Positions 48,201 through 60,100 of a stretch of DNA of 64,000 nucleotides are shown here, in pieces. Positions within the stretch are counted from its first letter, which is position 1. Every line of letters begins with the position of its first letter. The stretch spans positions 11,222,001-11,286,000 of the forward strand of contig NC_061154.1 of assembly GCF_905220365.1 (NCBI RefSeq), read 5' to 3'. The notes below the pieces were generated by a model. It ran no database searches and was not told where the DNA came from. It saw only the letters and a list, made by a program, of their open reading frames with translations. A program made the position numbers and the translations under genes. The DNA is from Vanessa cardui. Taxonomy: Eukaryota > Arthropoda > Insecta > Lepidoptera > Nymphalidae.

Positions 48201-49942
48201 GCGCCTCAGTCAAATCTCTTTTCTCTTAATTTTTTTTTTATTAGCTATTTTATTTTATAAACATACCTACGTAACAATATAAAAATTAATTAATTTCCAA
48301 ACCTTTGATTTTATAAAACGTTTAACAAACAATTATCTAAAGAGAAAACAATTCAAACGATATAATTCAAGTGTAATTTAAGCATAACGATCAATATCAA
48401 ACCAGTTAAACTGCGATACTCAATTCGAGCAATCGATAGGTAACAAGAGCTATCGAAAACTCCCCATGCCTTCTCACTCGCAGTCAATTACGACGGCCAT
48501 ACCGAATATGTGATATCATAACAGAGGTACAAAATTCGAGGACTCCGAATTTGTGATGTACCTACACAAACTGTTTCATGTTTGTTGCGTCCCGAATTTG
48601 ATTGCCAAGATCATATCCCGCGTCTGGTTGAAAATTCGGCGAACTCTTTTTAATCCTAACAGATTCCGCTTTCTAGAGCTCCCCGATAAAGTTAATTGGT
48701 GCAATACTAACGTTTTATGGACGTCCGTGGAATATCAATTATTCGTTGTAACTTGTCCGAGTGTATTGTACACTCTAAATCGAATGGATTTAAATTTATG
48801 AGAGACGTGTTAATTTATTTCTTAGAATTCGTTCTTTTCAGTCTATCGTTCTATAGTGCAATTATTCAATAAATCCACTTTGATGAACTTGTAAGCGGCG
48901 CTTTTTAGTTTTCTTCTTTTCGTCTCGATCTGCGACAGAGAGTGGTTAAAGAATGAACGAATAAAACCTGTCAAATGTCGAATGGAATTCAACATTTCAG
49001 TACCGACTTTACGCACTTCACTTTTGAAACAGCTTTCACATTTTTCTTCCGTCTTAACTTCTAATTGGTGGCAAAGTAACATAAATATAAGTGACTTGTA
49101 ATTCATGTCTACTATGAGTATCTTTCACGGCGTTTTGAGACTATTATTTGATACTGAAAAGATTTTTTACAAAATAAAGTCAGCCTCTTCGTAAGAAATG
49201 AGTTCTTAAATCAGCACAGACGTTTCTATGAACTCATATGTGACACGTAACATTGTTTGTATAAAACATTTGCCAGTGCATTCGAAAGTGCCACAATTGA
49301 ATAAAGATCTGCACTGTGGCGTCTTAATCCTGAATAAGTACGACATACAATACTATTTAGCTCAGTAAATGAACAACCTTTATGTTGAAAGTTCTTACGT
49401 ACAAAGCCGGAGGCGTAGCTCGCTTTAATAATAATTTAATAATAACCCTGAACTAAACCATTGGGTTTATAATAACATTTATATTCAATATAAAGTATAT
49501 TTATTTAATTTGTGATAATATTTTGATTAATGACTATAAACGATACAGTAATCGTAGCCATAGTGAAATGTTACGCGTTAAAAGGTCAACACTTAATTTT
49601 AAATGTAACGTACAAAAACATTATTATATGAATACATGTACATTTTAATAAGACGTTTTATTTTCAATTACAACTTAAATTTAGATACGTATGTAATTCT
49701 AAAAATTTCATATACAATTTTAATATAATAATATGTCACTTAAAAACGTTATAAATACAAAATTAGACCTCAAATGTTTAGCAATGAAACATCAACGTTT
49801 TACTTTGAATAGTAAGACTCGACTTTTTTTTACTTCTAGTATTTATAAGGGTCCTTTATAGGCCGCCTTTATGTCACCATTGCTACACGCTAAATTAAAT
49901 CAAAAACAGTTGCAAAGCTAAGACTGATTCAGTATAGGACAA
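45223..49942. other. Long AT-rich non-coding stretch
   Basis: No supportable gene or repeat was found in 4.7 kb. G+C-richer spots occur near 46850-47000 and 48420-48500. The latter contains ATCGAT-type words (aatcgatagg, gctatcgaaa), which might mark a regulatory site. Confidence 0.5.
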
Positions 49943-50090
49943 TCTATATATATAAAACTCTAAGGTGACTGACTGACTGACATAGTGATCTATCAACGCA
50001 CAGCCCAAACTACTGGACAGATCAGGCTGAAATTTGGCATGCAGGTAGATGTTGTAATGTAGGCATCTGCTAAGAAAGGATTTTGATTAA
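49943..50090 (+). mobile_element. Helitron-like 5' end, truncated
   Basis: It starts TC after an A (tctatatatataaaactcta), then 'ggtgactgactgactgacat', 'aacgcacagcccaaactact' and 'gctgaaatttggcatgcagg'. This is the standard 5' part of a common lepidopteran Helitron (from memory). The CTAG end is missing. Confidence 0.6.
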
Positions 50091-50609
50091 TTAGTAATAA
50101 ATTCATGTATTTTTTGCCGAAATACTCAAAGGTTTAAAAGTAATGGTATTAAAAGCCCTAATTTAAAAACGAAAAATATTTTAGTGTCTTTCTAAAGCGG
50201 TGATTAAAAACACTTACAACAATTTATTTTTAAATTTGGATATAAAAAGTAGCACTTTTTAACATCTAAATTTAAAAAGGTATTAGTATGCCCAGAAAAT
50301 GTTAAAGATTTTACTTAGTTTTGCTGAATAATATAATAGGTACATATCAATTATGTAGACAATTTTCTTTAGCGTTTGGCATGGCGAAAAGGGTAACTCT
50401 GGGCAACAGTAATACTTGTGTTGCTGTGATCCAGTTGGAATGATAAAAAAAACCAGCCCAACTACCAAAGAACGTAACATCTTAGTTTCTGAGGTTGAAT
50501 GGCTAAAGATTTTTTACCACTGCAATTTCTGTAAGCCTACCATCAGGTGTCCATTTACGTTCAAAGGGTAAAAAACACTTTGGCGTAAATTGTTTTGTTT
50601 TTATGGAAT
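50091..50609. other. AT-rich non-coding DNA
   Basis: Nothing supportable was found here. Confidence 0.5.
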
Positions 50610-50872
50610 AGGTTGGGGGACGAGCATATAGGCCACCTTGTCTATGGGTGATGGTGACCACTTACCATCTGGTAAGTGGTCACCATCACCCATAGCTATC
50701 TAAAAGGAAACTAAGATGTTATGTCCCCTTGTGCCTGTAGTTACACTGGCTTACTCACCCATCAAACCGGAACACAACAATACTGGGTACTGTTATTTGG
50801 CGGTAGAATAACTGGTGAGTGGGTGGTACCTACCCAGACGGGCTTGCACAGAGCCCTACCACCAAGAAATTG
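50610..50872 (+). repeat. Interspersed repeat with inverted internal duplication
   Basis: It is the same family as 22321-22612 ('gacgagcatataggccacct', 'cttgtgcctgtagttacact', 'gtgggtggtacctacccaga', 'gccctaccacca'). Near its start 26 bases (50642-50667) are followed after two bases by their exact reverse complement (50670-50695). Other copies carry this block only once. Confidence 0.85.
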
Positions 50873-53262
50873 CAAACGGGCAATTGTTTATGATGAACAG
50901 ATATGTAATTACGAATGGTTTCAAATAATCATTTAATTTTCTACAAGGAATTCGGTTTTATTAGAGCTTTAAATAAATTAAAATATGATTGATTTTGTAA
51001 AATTTCTTAGTACAAGCATAATTTATAATATCTTCACTATATTTATATTTAATTGCGTACTCAGAACTTGAAGTATCTCACGATCTCCGCTCATGATGGT
51101 ACTACAGGCTCGTTTTATTTTATGTACATTATTGCTTTCTAAAAATTTACCTATAACGATTATTTAAAAACAGTTTATGTAAGAATATTTGTTCATTTGA
51201 ACTGAGTTTTGTGTTAATCTTTGAGTCCCAAGAGTGGAATATTTTTAGATGAAACTGTAACTTAATTAATAAAGACTTTCCGTTCGGAGAAATCTCGAAT
51301 GCGATATTTTTATCTCTCACATTTATTCAGTTTTAATTAATAATAATATAATGTTATTCGTTGATGATAATATGTTGAAGCAATTGTACAGTATGTAGTG
51401 ATAGTATGTGCGTCGTCTGTTTATAAATGAAAATGAAAATATCTTATTGATAATTAAATAATTTATTAATAAACGAACCGAATTGAAATGAATTTCCTAA
51501 AATATTCTAAAATGTACATTAATTAAGAAAATTAATAGAAGCAATATAATAATATAAGCGGCTTTAGAACTGCCTTTCAGAGGCGGTACTTGTCCGTTCT
51601 AAGACGAAAACTAGTCAAGCAAAAATTATCCCAATTGAAATAAATTGTATTTTATATAATAAAATGTAAATTTAATTTTAAAACAAGGACAATAATTGCT
51701 TCTTAATAATAAATGAGAGTCTGGAATGATTATATTTATAAAAATATTCATTTAAAAAAAGTAATGAAATGGTTATTTGTATTTTACATTTAATAAAGAA
51801 AACTAACTTTTAAACATTTAGAAAAAGCGTGAAGTGAGAATTTTTTAATTATTTTTTGTTCTGAAATCTTTAGTGTAGACAATGTGAGTGTATACAATCA
51901 AAAAAAATTATATGTCTTCAAAATCTATAACTCACACACACACATAAATACTTTGGTACTTTATAAATAAAACAATAGAACCACAAGCAATCAGTTGAAT
52001 TAAAATATTCTTTTTTCATACAGTATTTACATTATAATAGGGAGCTCGCGCTTTAAATTAAAACTTTTACAAAGCTGTGTTAAATGTTTGTTGAGAAAAA
52101 TAAACCTGAATCTGTTTTGCAAATCATTACTTATCTGATTCCTATTCGCTTTGAAAACAAAGTAATCATTGATCTATACTTATATTATAAAACTAAAATA
52201 AATAATATTTTCATGCTTATCTGTGCTTCAATACAAGTTTATAAGAATCAATTTTATAGCGTTAACAGTAATCCTTTTTTTGTATTTATATTTAAGACGT
52301 ATTTACAACTTTGCTTGCTAAATTAATGAGAAAAAATATCATTAGGATAATACAGAAATCTATTTTTCTGTGGTTTATGGAAAATATTAGGCAGGGTGCC
52401 CTGTTGGGTACTCATTGATCATTTAAGTAAGATGATGGTTGTATAGTGAGGACAAAAAAGCGTAAAAATTTAACTTAAATCGTGTTTATAAAATTGGGAT
52501 GATTAAAAAATAATAGATGTATTAAATACATACATATTATACATTAACAAAACTCAAATCCCCAGTGACTTATTTACAGTAGAAATAAAAATCAAAACTG
52601 TATATGCCATATTAAATATATCAAATAAAATGCTCATTTCTTTAAATAACAAATATAAATGCGAAGTAAATTGAGTACTCTTGACTATGCTAAGTAATAG
52701 CAAACCTTCTTCTGAATACTTAATTTCATTGAATATGCCAACCAATTTATTCATTTCACTGAATACTCAGAATGAGATATTTAAAGTCACTGTGTTTACC
52801 TCACTGTGTTTACGTCTATTTTTATTGTTCTCTAATTATAATTGACTTATGTATATCTTGTTTACGTTTTGCAAATGCATTTATGTTTTTCTTGTAAGTC
52901 CTGCCGGCTAATCATTATAAGAATTTACGTTCTAATATTATGCTAGCATCATACCAGTGGAGGTATTTATTGTCCAATCAAACTCATATCGAGAGTCTTA
53001 GCAGTAAATTAACGAAACTTGAGCTGAAATAGAGGTGACTAAAGTTTTCTCATTTGACGAGATTACTAATAAAAACGAAGACGTTTCTTCCATACATACC
53101 ATTCGTGTTGAGTTTCACAACTTCAAGGGTTATAAAATCATGAGTACGATATATATAATAGGTAACCGTATCGATAAGGTGTGATTGTAACTTATTATTT
53201 TTTTTAAAAGCAATCAGACAGTGAAATCTTGTCATAGACATACACAACTTTTAAAATATCTC
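50873..53262. other. AT-rich non-coding DNA
   Basis: Nothing supportable was found here. Confidence 0.5.
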
Positions 53263-53268
53263 TTTATT
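53263..53268 (-). terminator. AATAAA polyadenylation signal of the lipase gene
   Basis: AATAAA on the minus strand, about 80 bases after the lipase stop codon. The position suits its 3' untranslated region. Confidence 0.55.
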
Positions 53269-53348
53269 TTTACAAATAATTCGATGTATCAACCTAACTG
53301 GTAATAAAAAAATATACATACATGTATATGAATTTAGTTAACAAATCA

Positions 53349-54776
53349 TTATAGTATTTCATTAGCTTTAGATGCATTTAAATTTAACCCATTACTTAAA
53401 AAATCGATAACTTTGTCATACACAAGTTCCTTGGCTTGAGGGTTCCAAAGGAAATCTACATGTGAGAGATTTTTATCACGAATTACGTAGTGGTCGATGG
53501 AGTTAGAGACACTAAAGTATAGTCTTAAAACATCTGTGATTGTAGCGATGAAATCGCCGCTAGAACTAAACATGACAACGGGCACGGTTACAAGATGCAA
53601 AGGATATTCTTGATCTTCGTGGTTGTATTTATGAAATTTTTCACTGTTGACCATTTGGGCGAAGTGTAATATTGTTTTTGTTGATCCTCCTGCCGGTATG
53701 TGATACAGAATTCTTGCAATCAAACTTTTGTCCCATTTATATTCTTCTGGAATACTACCGCTCAGGAATAGTAATGGATTAACACAGTATATATTAGGAC
53801 CGCTGCAATATTTATTCGCTATCCAAATTGGAATTTTTCTATTAGGGACGAATTCACCCTCCCCCAGTAATTTTAGCAACTGTTCAGGTGGACTTTTTGC
53901 CATTCGAGTTAGAACCTTTAAGGGACCGTCAGCATTCGACATGTAGGCTAAAGGAGCGAGGAATATTGCTATTCTGAAATATTTGTTGTAATCTGGATAT
54001 GTTGACAACATTACTAAAAATGCCGTAGCCCCCATAGAGTGTCCGATAAAGTTAATTTGTTCGTCAGAATTTTTAACTTTTTTTATATAATCAACGACAG
54101 CCGGTAAATCATATTGACCCATTTCATGAAATGAAAAATCCCAAAATTCCAACGAATCAATGTTATTCGATACATGTCCTCTTGAGTAATAATTCCCTCT
54201 AGCATTTGCTAGCCATACATCGCATCCTCCACTCGAAAGTATGTAGGGAAGTGACTTTTCGGGTCCAAGTAAAATCCAATCAGCTGAACTACCAAGTAGG
54301 CCGTGATGTAGTAAAACGGTAAAATTTCCAATTTTATTACCTTCTTGCAATGGATTCCTCAGGCGGTGTAATGTCAGTAGAAAACCATCTCTTGTAATAA
54401 CGATATGTGACTCGATTCTTTTTCCATGAAGTGTAGCTAATTGTGCCGTAGACATTAATGCTGTCGGTTCAGATCTAAAGTTAACGTATTCCGGAGATTC
54501 GGTTTCTCTTCGTGCAACCTCTTCCTCGACAAAATCACAAAACACTTTCTTACTTTTAGAATTTATATCTACAATATTTGCTTCTATTGACTGCTGCTCT
54601 TTTAATTCAGGAAACATAAATAATTTGAACTTATTCTTCAATCTTTTAAATGCACCTGTTATTGAATTTCCGAGTTCATTCACTTTCTCCGCCATAAAAT
54701 CAGCGAATTTAACACATTTGACGTTTTTACTTTGATAAAATAAAATGCATGAAATAATCAATAAAAAAATCTTCAT
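53349..54776 (-). CDS. Secreted acid-lipase-like protein (lipase 3 type)
   Basis: A 475-residue, single-exon alpha/beta hydrolase of the gastric/lysosomal acid lipase family, predicted to hydrolyse ester bonds of neutral lipids outside the cell or in lysosomes. A hydrophobic N-terminus (about residues 1-18) looks like a signal peptide. Residues 20-100 are a poorly conserved, partly charged extension longer than in most family members. The lipase core follows: HHGLLGSSADW at 157-167 (oxyanion region), NARGNYYSRGH at 191-201, nucleophile elbow GHSMG with Ser247, SSSGDF with Asp408, and NLSHVDFLW with His439, which complete the catalytic triad. C324 and C331 may pair as in gastric lipases. The ATG at 54776 is the first one and gives the signal sequence. 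There are no frameshifts. Intronless insect lipase genes of this kind often lie in clusters, but no sibling is seen within the window. The exact substrate is unknown. Confidence 0.93.
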   Translation of the reverse strand: MKIFLLIISCILFYQSKNVKCVKFADFMAEKVNELGNSITGAFKRLKNKFKLFMFPELKEQQSIEANIVDINSKSKKVFCDFVEEEVARRETESPEYVNFRSEPTALMSTAQLATLHGKRIESHIVITRDGFLLTLHRLRNPLQEGNKIGNFTVLLHHGLLGSSADWILLGPEKSLPYILSSGGCDVWLANARGNYYSRGHVSNNIDSLEFWDFSFHEMGQYDLPAVVDYIKKVKNSDEQINFIGHSMGATAFLVMLSTYPDYNKYFRIAIFLAPLAYMSNADGPLKVLTRMAKSPPEQLLKLLGEGEFVPNRKIPIWIANKYCSGPNIYCVNPLLFLSGSIPEEYKWDKSLIARILYHIPAGGSTKTILHFAQMVNSEKFHKYNHEDQEYPLHLVTVPVVMFSSSGDFIATITDVLRLYFSVSNSIDHYVIRDKNLSHVDFLWNPQAKELVYDKVIDFLSNGLNLNASKANEIL

Positions 54777-54831
54777 GATTTTGTTTCTACATCCGTTTGT
54801 GGGATAAACTATGTATGAACTAAAATAATAG

Positions 54832-54837
54832 CTTATA
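54832..54837 (-). promoter_or_regulatory. Possible TATA element upstream of the lipase
   Basis: TATAAG on the minus strand, about 56 bases before the ATG, would place transcription start about 25-30 bases before translation start. In an AT-rich region this may be chance. Confidence 0.25.
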
Positions 54838-55596
54838 TCATACCATACACAATGACAAATTCATCAATAGTTGTATTGAGTTAGAGAACAATGAATTATC
54901 ATAACAACGTTCGCTTATAGAAATTGTTTTATACATTAAAGAGTTAGGAACGATACAATTAATTTTGTTATTTATTTTAGTGAAACTAAATTAGTCAAGC
55001 CAGTGACTAATCTCCGGTGTAGTTTCTTCACATAAGCATTCGTTGTTCTCTCACATACTTTTTATTCTTGCATTCATTTATAACGGCAAGTCAGAGAGGC
55101 ACAAGTGTCTACTCGTAAGTTATTCAAAAATGTTCATAAGTATTTAAGTAGTTCATTTTCTAGTCGACTTGCTCTCAAACCTATTCGAAGCATCACATCT
55201 TCTTCAAACATTCCTCTTCGTTTCTTTCAAGCGTACCACATTTTCTTCTTTTTATATTCAATAGATCTACCGCTAACTCTATACTTTTCGTATACTTTTA
55301 CTTCTTAATTTTCCTCAATTTTGGACTCACTCTCACGTCGTTCTCTCCTTGGATATAGATGATAGATCAAACAATTCCTTGCCACAAGTTCCAGCCACTG
55401 ACACACTTTTGACTTTTTACGATTTCACAACCGTCTGCTAATCACCTAGAAGACTTCTTTATATTCTTTATTGTGCGTATGTACACCTATATTCAATTCT
55501 TAATTTTGGATGTGAACGCGCTTAAAAGACCCTTAGAGAAATAGAGTAATTTTCTTCTTCCCTGTAGCATCATCCCGGGAATCAAGGATGGTTTAA
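54838..55596. other. Non-coding DNA upstream of the lipase
   Basis: No gene was recognised. Confidence 0.5.
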
Positions 55597-55690
55597 TATG
55601 GTTCATAAGTATTTCCTCACGTAACTGTAAAATGACGATTCAAAAGTGCTTGTAAAAGCCTACTTAAATAAAGTTTATTTTGATTTGATT
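55597..55690 (+). repeat. LINE 3' tail
   Basis: 'cgtaactgtaaaatgacgat', 'tcaaaagtgcttgtaaaagc' and 'aataaagtttattttgattt' match the 3' end at 56815-56898. Confidence 0.75.
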
Positions 55691-55806
55691 TTCTCATTAG
55701 TTCAGTAGTCATTTTTTGATACTTTTGAAAACATTAAGGTCTCAATTAGTTCATTAATTTGACGTCACTTAGAACTGCTGTTGTAGATACTTAAAAGAAA
55801 GAAGAA

Positions 55807-55863
55807 GACGGAAGAATGCAACCAAAATCGATACATTTACGATTTTGGTTGCATTCTTCCGTC
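55807..55863. repeat. Perfect 24-bp inverted repeat with 9-base loop
   Basis: The left arm 55807-55830 (gacggaagaatgcaacc..) and the exact reverse complement 55840-55863 surround atacattta. Transcribed, it would form a short perfect hairpin. Confidence 0.9.
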
Positions 55864-56522
55864 AAGATATTTTCGAGGTATACATATTGTTATACATATT
55901 GGAGATCTTGTTCCGCTGTCTTAAAATATTTTTCTAATTAAAATAGTTATAAATTATAAAAAAACACATAAAAATAATTGGTTACCCATTTTCCTATCAT
56001 TTGAGGTGATCTTATGTTTATTTTTTAACCTTTGGGTCTGTCTTGATTCCAGGTCAGTTAAGGATAGTTTAATTTGGTGCGATGTTTCATTGACAAACAT
56101 ATATGTGACAATAAGTGTAAATAAAAAAAATAAATTAAAATTTGATAATTATTATTAAAAGTTTCTAACAACTAAAACATTATTATAAGTAAAATACAAT
56201 GTCATGACATCATTAGAGCTATGCCATTTCTGTTTCCAAAGTTGATTGTGGATTGATGACGCAAGGATTGTTTAATATTTATAAAAGCAATGTCTATCGG
56301 GTGGTCAGTTGGTAGATGCAACTTATCGTCAGACGACCTATTTAAAAGATAGCCTACACATTATATAAAAAAAACAATACAAAAGGTCAATGAAATAATT
56401 AGTAACACACCTGCAAGTCCCACCGTTTTTTAGTCAGGCGGTTTAGTCACTATCCACCAGATCCAGCTGGTGTGCCATGTAAAGCATAAAAAACTTACAT
56501 CGATAATCGTGTTACATCATAA
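55864..56522. other. AT-rich non-coding DNA
   Basis: Nothing supportable was found here. Confidence 0.5.
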
Positions 56523-56735
56523 TCTATATTAATATTATAAATGTGAAAGTAAGTAAGTAACTGTCTTTCTGTCTGTCTGTCACTCTTTCACCGCTAAACC
56601 ACTGAACTGAATTTGATGAAATTTGGTATGAGGCAAACTCGAACTCTAAGAAAGGACATAGGCAACATTTTTACCTAAGTAATGACAACCCAACCAAAAC
56701 ATTAAAACGCGGGCGAAGCCGCGGGCAACTACTAG
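56523..56735 (+). mobile_element. Complete short non-autonomous Helitron
   Basis: 213 bp starting TC after an A and ending CTAG before a T. Inside the 3' end 'acgcgggcgaagccgcgggc' forms a G+C-rich hairpin about ten bases before CTAG. The start has 'gtgaaagtaagtaagtaact' and 'ctgtctgtctgtcactcttt'. It has no coding capacity. These ends are the classical Helitron signature. Confidence 0.8.
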
Positions 56736-56756
56736 TATGCAAAAAGAGTAACTACT

Positions 56757-56898
56757 GAGTTTCTTGCCGGTTCTTCTCGGTAGAATCTACTTTCCGAACC
56801 GGTGGTAGCTTCACTTAATTGTAAAATGACGATTCAAAAGTGCTTATAAAAGCCTACTTGAATAAAGTTTATTTTGATTTTGATTTTGATTTTTGAGT
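56757..56898 (+). repeat. LINE 3' tail with TTTGAT repeat
   Basis: 'tttcttgccggttcttctcg', 'gtagaatctactttccgaac', 'cggtggtagcttcacttaat', then an AATAAA-containing end and tandem TTTGAT units. It is the best copy of this tail in the window and lies 21 bases after the Helitron. Confidence 0.8.
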
Positions 56899-58374
56899 AT
56901 ACTATCATTGTTTCGTTCACAAGATTCAATATATATTTAAAGAGCGTTCGATGTACTTAAGAATCTAATCAAAAATTATATTTTAATATTTTATTGTAAA
57001 GACATTACAAAGATGTAAATGAGAGAATAAAATGCTGTAAACGAAAAGCTAACCTCTCGGCCAGCTTGAAAAAAAAACTTCCTTTCTTAACGACGTAAAC
57101 AATTTAAATCTAATGCAAAATGCAGACGGGGTCGGCGGCGGCCTCCACGCCACCCCTCATCGCGTCTACCTGAGCCTATGTAAATAATATATCTTAATTC
57201 AGACCAACACCTTTTTCGCCGAACTGGAAACTATTAAATATACATGTTAAATTTTCTAATACTATTCGTATGATTGGAACAATAAATCAATGTTTAATTT
57301 CACTTTTATTTTTACTCTTAAATCACTTACGTTCTAAACATAAACAACATAAAAAGAGAACATATCTGGTCATTTCGAGGGCTCTAAGGGTACTTTAAAA
57401 CTCTAAAATTATTTATTATTTAATTTACTTAAATGAACAATTATTTTATATCAAACAATTCGAGTACTAATAAGTTTATAATAATGTTAGTTATTTATCT
57501 TAAGACGTCTGTTACAATTTACCTCGAGCAAGTTTTGTTGTTAGTAATGAAATCTGTTTGTAATAGAACAATACGCTTATAACATTAAGCATCGGGTTTA
57601 CGTATTTTGACATGGTGAGACGAGACGATGTGTAAAAGCAGACCGAGCAACCAACACGGCTCATGCAAAATGCAGCAGCGCACCTTCCCCTCCCTATTTC
57701 GACCTCCCTCGTTTATCCCCCCATTTATAAATGATTCTGGCTCAATTTCGCCGGCTCTCGTCCGCCCCAATATTGTTTGACTTGTGGATATTTATATATC
57801 TATTGAACTGGACATGTATAGTTTTCGTTAAAAGGTTTTAAGTGAATGTTTATCGTTTATATTTTATTTCACAATCGCATAACGTGTATTATGTTTCGTT
57901 ATGTTATTATAAGTAGGTACTTCATATAATTTTTGTTTGCTAGCCTAGTAGATCTAAATAAAACAATATGTAACTTTTTTTGGATTAGATGAAATCATTA
58001 TTTTTTAAATATACAAGTGTGTGCAACAAATACTTCGTTAAACAAATTTAAAGTCATTGTTAATGATATTATATAACTTGTTAATTTTAAATTTATAACA
58101 GCATACAATAGAAAACATTAAAGCACTTCAGTGTTAATAAACTTATAACGTAAATAAAAATCTATATTTTGTGTGATATTAAGCGACATTTGCATCCACT
58201 TAACAACTCGGTATCTTATAAAAAACCTGAATCATTTTTGCTATCTTAAGAATAATCTGAAGATAAAAAAATCTTTTAAATATTCAATAAAGTTTATAAA
58301 CACCAACATAAGATATCTGCTGTAGGCTGTTAAAATTGATGACATAATTTAATAGTAAAGGAGCCTGTTACTAT
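56899..58374. other. Non-coding DNA with two G+C-richer patches
   Basis: No gene was recognised. Patches near 57125-57180 (ggtcggcggcggcctccacg) and 57650-57775 are G+C-rich for the region. No splice-flanked exon could be supported. Confidence 0.45.
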
Positions 58375-58482
58375 TCCACTACTAGCCTAAGAACACCTTT
58401 CCCTTTCGGAGAAACTCTTTAGAGATAAATCCACTATGCTGCTCTCTTGAATGGTCCATACAAATATAGTAGAATTTCATTT
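58375..58482 (-). repeat. Decayed SINE body fragment
   Basis: 'cactactagcctaagaacac', 'tttccctttcggagaaact', 'ccactatgctgctc' and 'atagtagaatttca' follow the order of the common SINE on the minus strand, heavily mutated. Confidence 0.5.
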
Positions 58483-59487
58483 AATAATACTTTATTTGAA
58501 ATATATTTATTGTTGACATGCAAATTGTATACTATTAATCATATATAAACTCATCTTCACTGTGGACATCAAAAAGGACTCCTACAGCGATGTCTGATTT
58601 AATTAAAACAGCACCTTAGAGAATTTAATTTAATTAGCGTGAGCAATAATTTTAGGGACCACCTCCATTCTATTGTTCCCCGCTTTATTTAATTTTAGCT
58701 TTATTGCACTCTCCGAAGACCAATTGCTTCTTTTTAAATTTCGCACACATTTTTTTCTAGGTAAAGGACATATGGATTTAATTTTAGGAAGTAATAGAAA
58801 AAAAAAAGATTTCATTATATTTTATGGAACTGATTTCTTTTCGTAAAATGAGAAGTTACACGTTTAATCATTTGATGTAAACAATATATAAGTTTTGTAT
58901 CAATTTTAATTAATACGAATTTGGTAAGGGGTCCTGTATATTTTATAATAGTGTAATACTTGATAGCGTGTCATCAACACAGATGCTTGGTGAATGCTGA
59001 CCGAGACACTTGCTTCAAAGGAACTTGTCTTTGTTTCAACGGTCTGTATTTGTGTTATGATTGTTGTTGATGATTGATGTTTATGATTATGTCCGAATGC
59101 CGTCATTTGATATTGCAAGATACCCTTGTGTGCTAAACAATGTCTTTCAAAGACAATAATTCAGTCTGATCAATAATGTAGGTACTACTAATAAAAATAA
59201 AATGAAACTGACTCAATTTCAAGTGCGATTAATTTCAAGGTCTAGCCAATTGCGTAGAAAAATTTTAATTCACAAGTGTGAATCCTTATCCGATATGATG
59301 TAAATCTGACACGGGAGGGCATAACATAACTCGACATCCTATTAATACACGAACTAAACACGACGGCTGGTAACGCGGTAACTGGTTATTGAAAAATTAT
59401 TAATGAAAGAAAATATTAGATCAATTTGGAGTGGATTAAAAAAGTTTAATTATGACATATAAATATTATATCTAGGATTTTTGGTGT
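58483..59487. other. AT-rich non-coding DNA
   Basis: Nothing supportable was found here. Confidence 0.5.
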
Positions 59488-59620
59488 TCTGACACTTGCA
59501 ACTGCACTCACTCTTCAAACCGTATCACAACGCTACTAAATATCCATTGCTATTTGGTAACAGAAAACTTAACAATTTATGTTACCCTCCCCACACGGAC
59601 CCACTCTTACGTTATTGATC
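59488..59620 (+). repeat. Decayed copy of the 22321-type repeat
   Basis: 'gcactcactcttcaaaccg', 'atcacaacgctactaaatat', 'tgctatttggtaacag' and 'ccccacacggacccac' keep the order of 22480-22590 at low identity. Confidence 0.5.
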
Positions 59621-59994
59621 TTCGAGTCTTCAATCAACATTGAATTCGTCTTTGTTGTGGTCATAACATACGACAGAGATATCGTAGCGATTCTAGTTAA
59701 TACAGTTATATCGGATTATATTGTTCACTGTCTTTGATCTTCTTCGGATGTTACAATGACCGCACGAAAAGCGCACATACGTATAGCTCTTGCATCTTGA
59801 TGAATTCAGCGATTGATTGGCGCTGCTTGGCGCAAACCTGTGCAGACTCAATTGTCACCAATTTGTAATATAGAACCCGATCAGTGTAAAATAATATTGC
59901 GACGATAATTATGTCATAAAAACATTTGATAAAATTACACATACTTTTGTACAACTATAGGACAAAAGAAAAAGTTTTTTTCATGTTATAGTTC

Positions 59995-60100
59995 ACACGG
60001 CTCACCAGGTGGAAAGTAACTACCACAATAAATAAACAAAAAATCTGTAGTGTATTTAGTATCAGCATTGCCCCCGTGCGAAGCTAGTGCGGGTCGCTAG
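59995..60100 (+). repeat. LINE-end scrap and Helitron 3' end
   Basis: 'cacacggctcaccaggtgga' resembles the Jockey-like LINE 3' end. From 60070, 'gcccccgtgcgaagctagtg' and 'cgggtcgCTAG' followed by T (CTAG at 60097-60100) is a Helitron 3' terminus with its hairpin tract. The boundary between the two is not resolved. Confidence 0.5.

Noticed and set aside
52084..52326. 80-codon plus-strand frame
   Set aside because: AT-driven composition, no motif.
56550..56580. GTAAGTAAGTAA and CTGTCTGTCTGT runs as a microsatellite or CRISPR-like array
   Set aside because: They are the normal interior of the Helitron at 56523-56735. No spaced direct-repeat array exists in the window.
57585..57770. 61-codon minus-strand frame in a G+C-richer patch
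   Set aside because: No domain, no splice context and no repeat match; not enough to call a gene.
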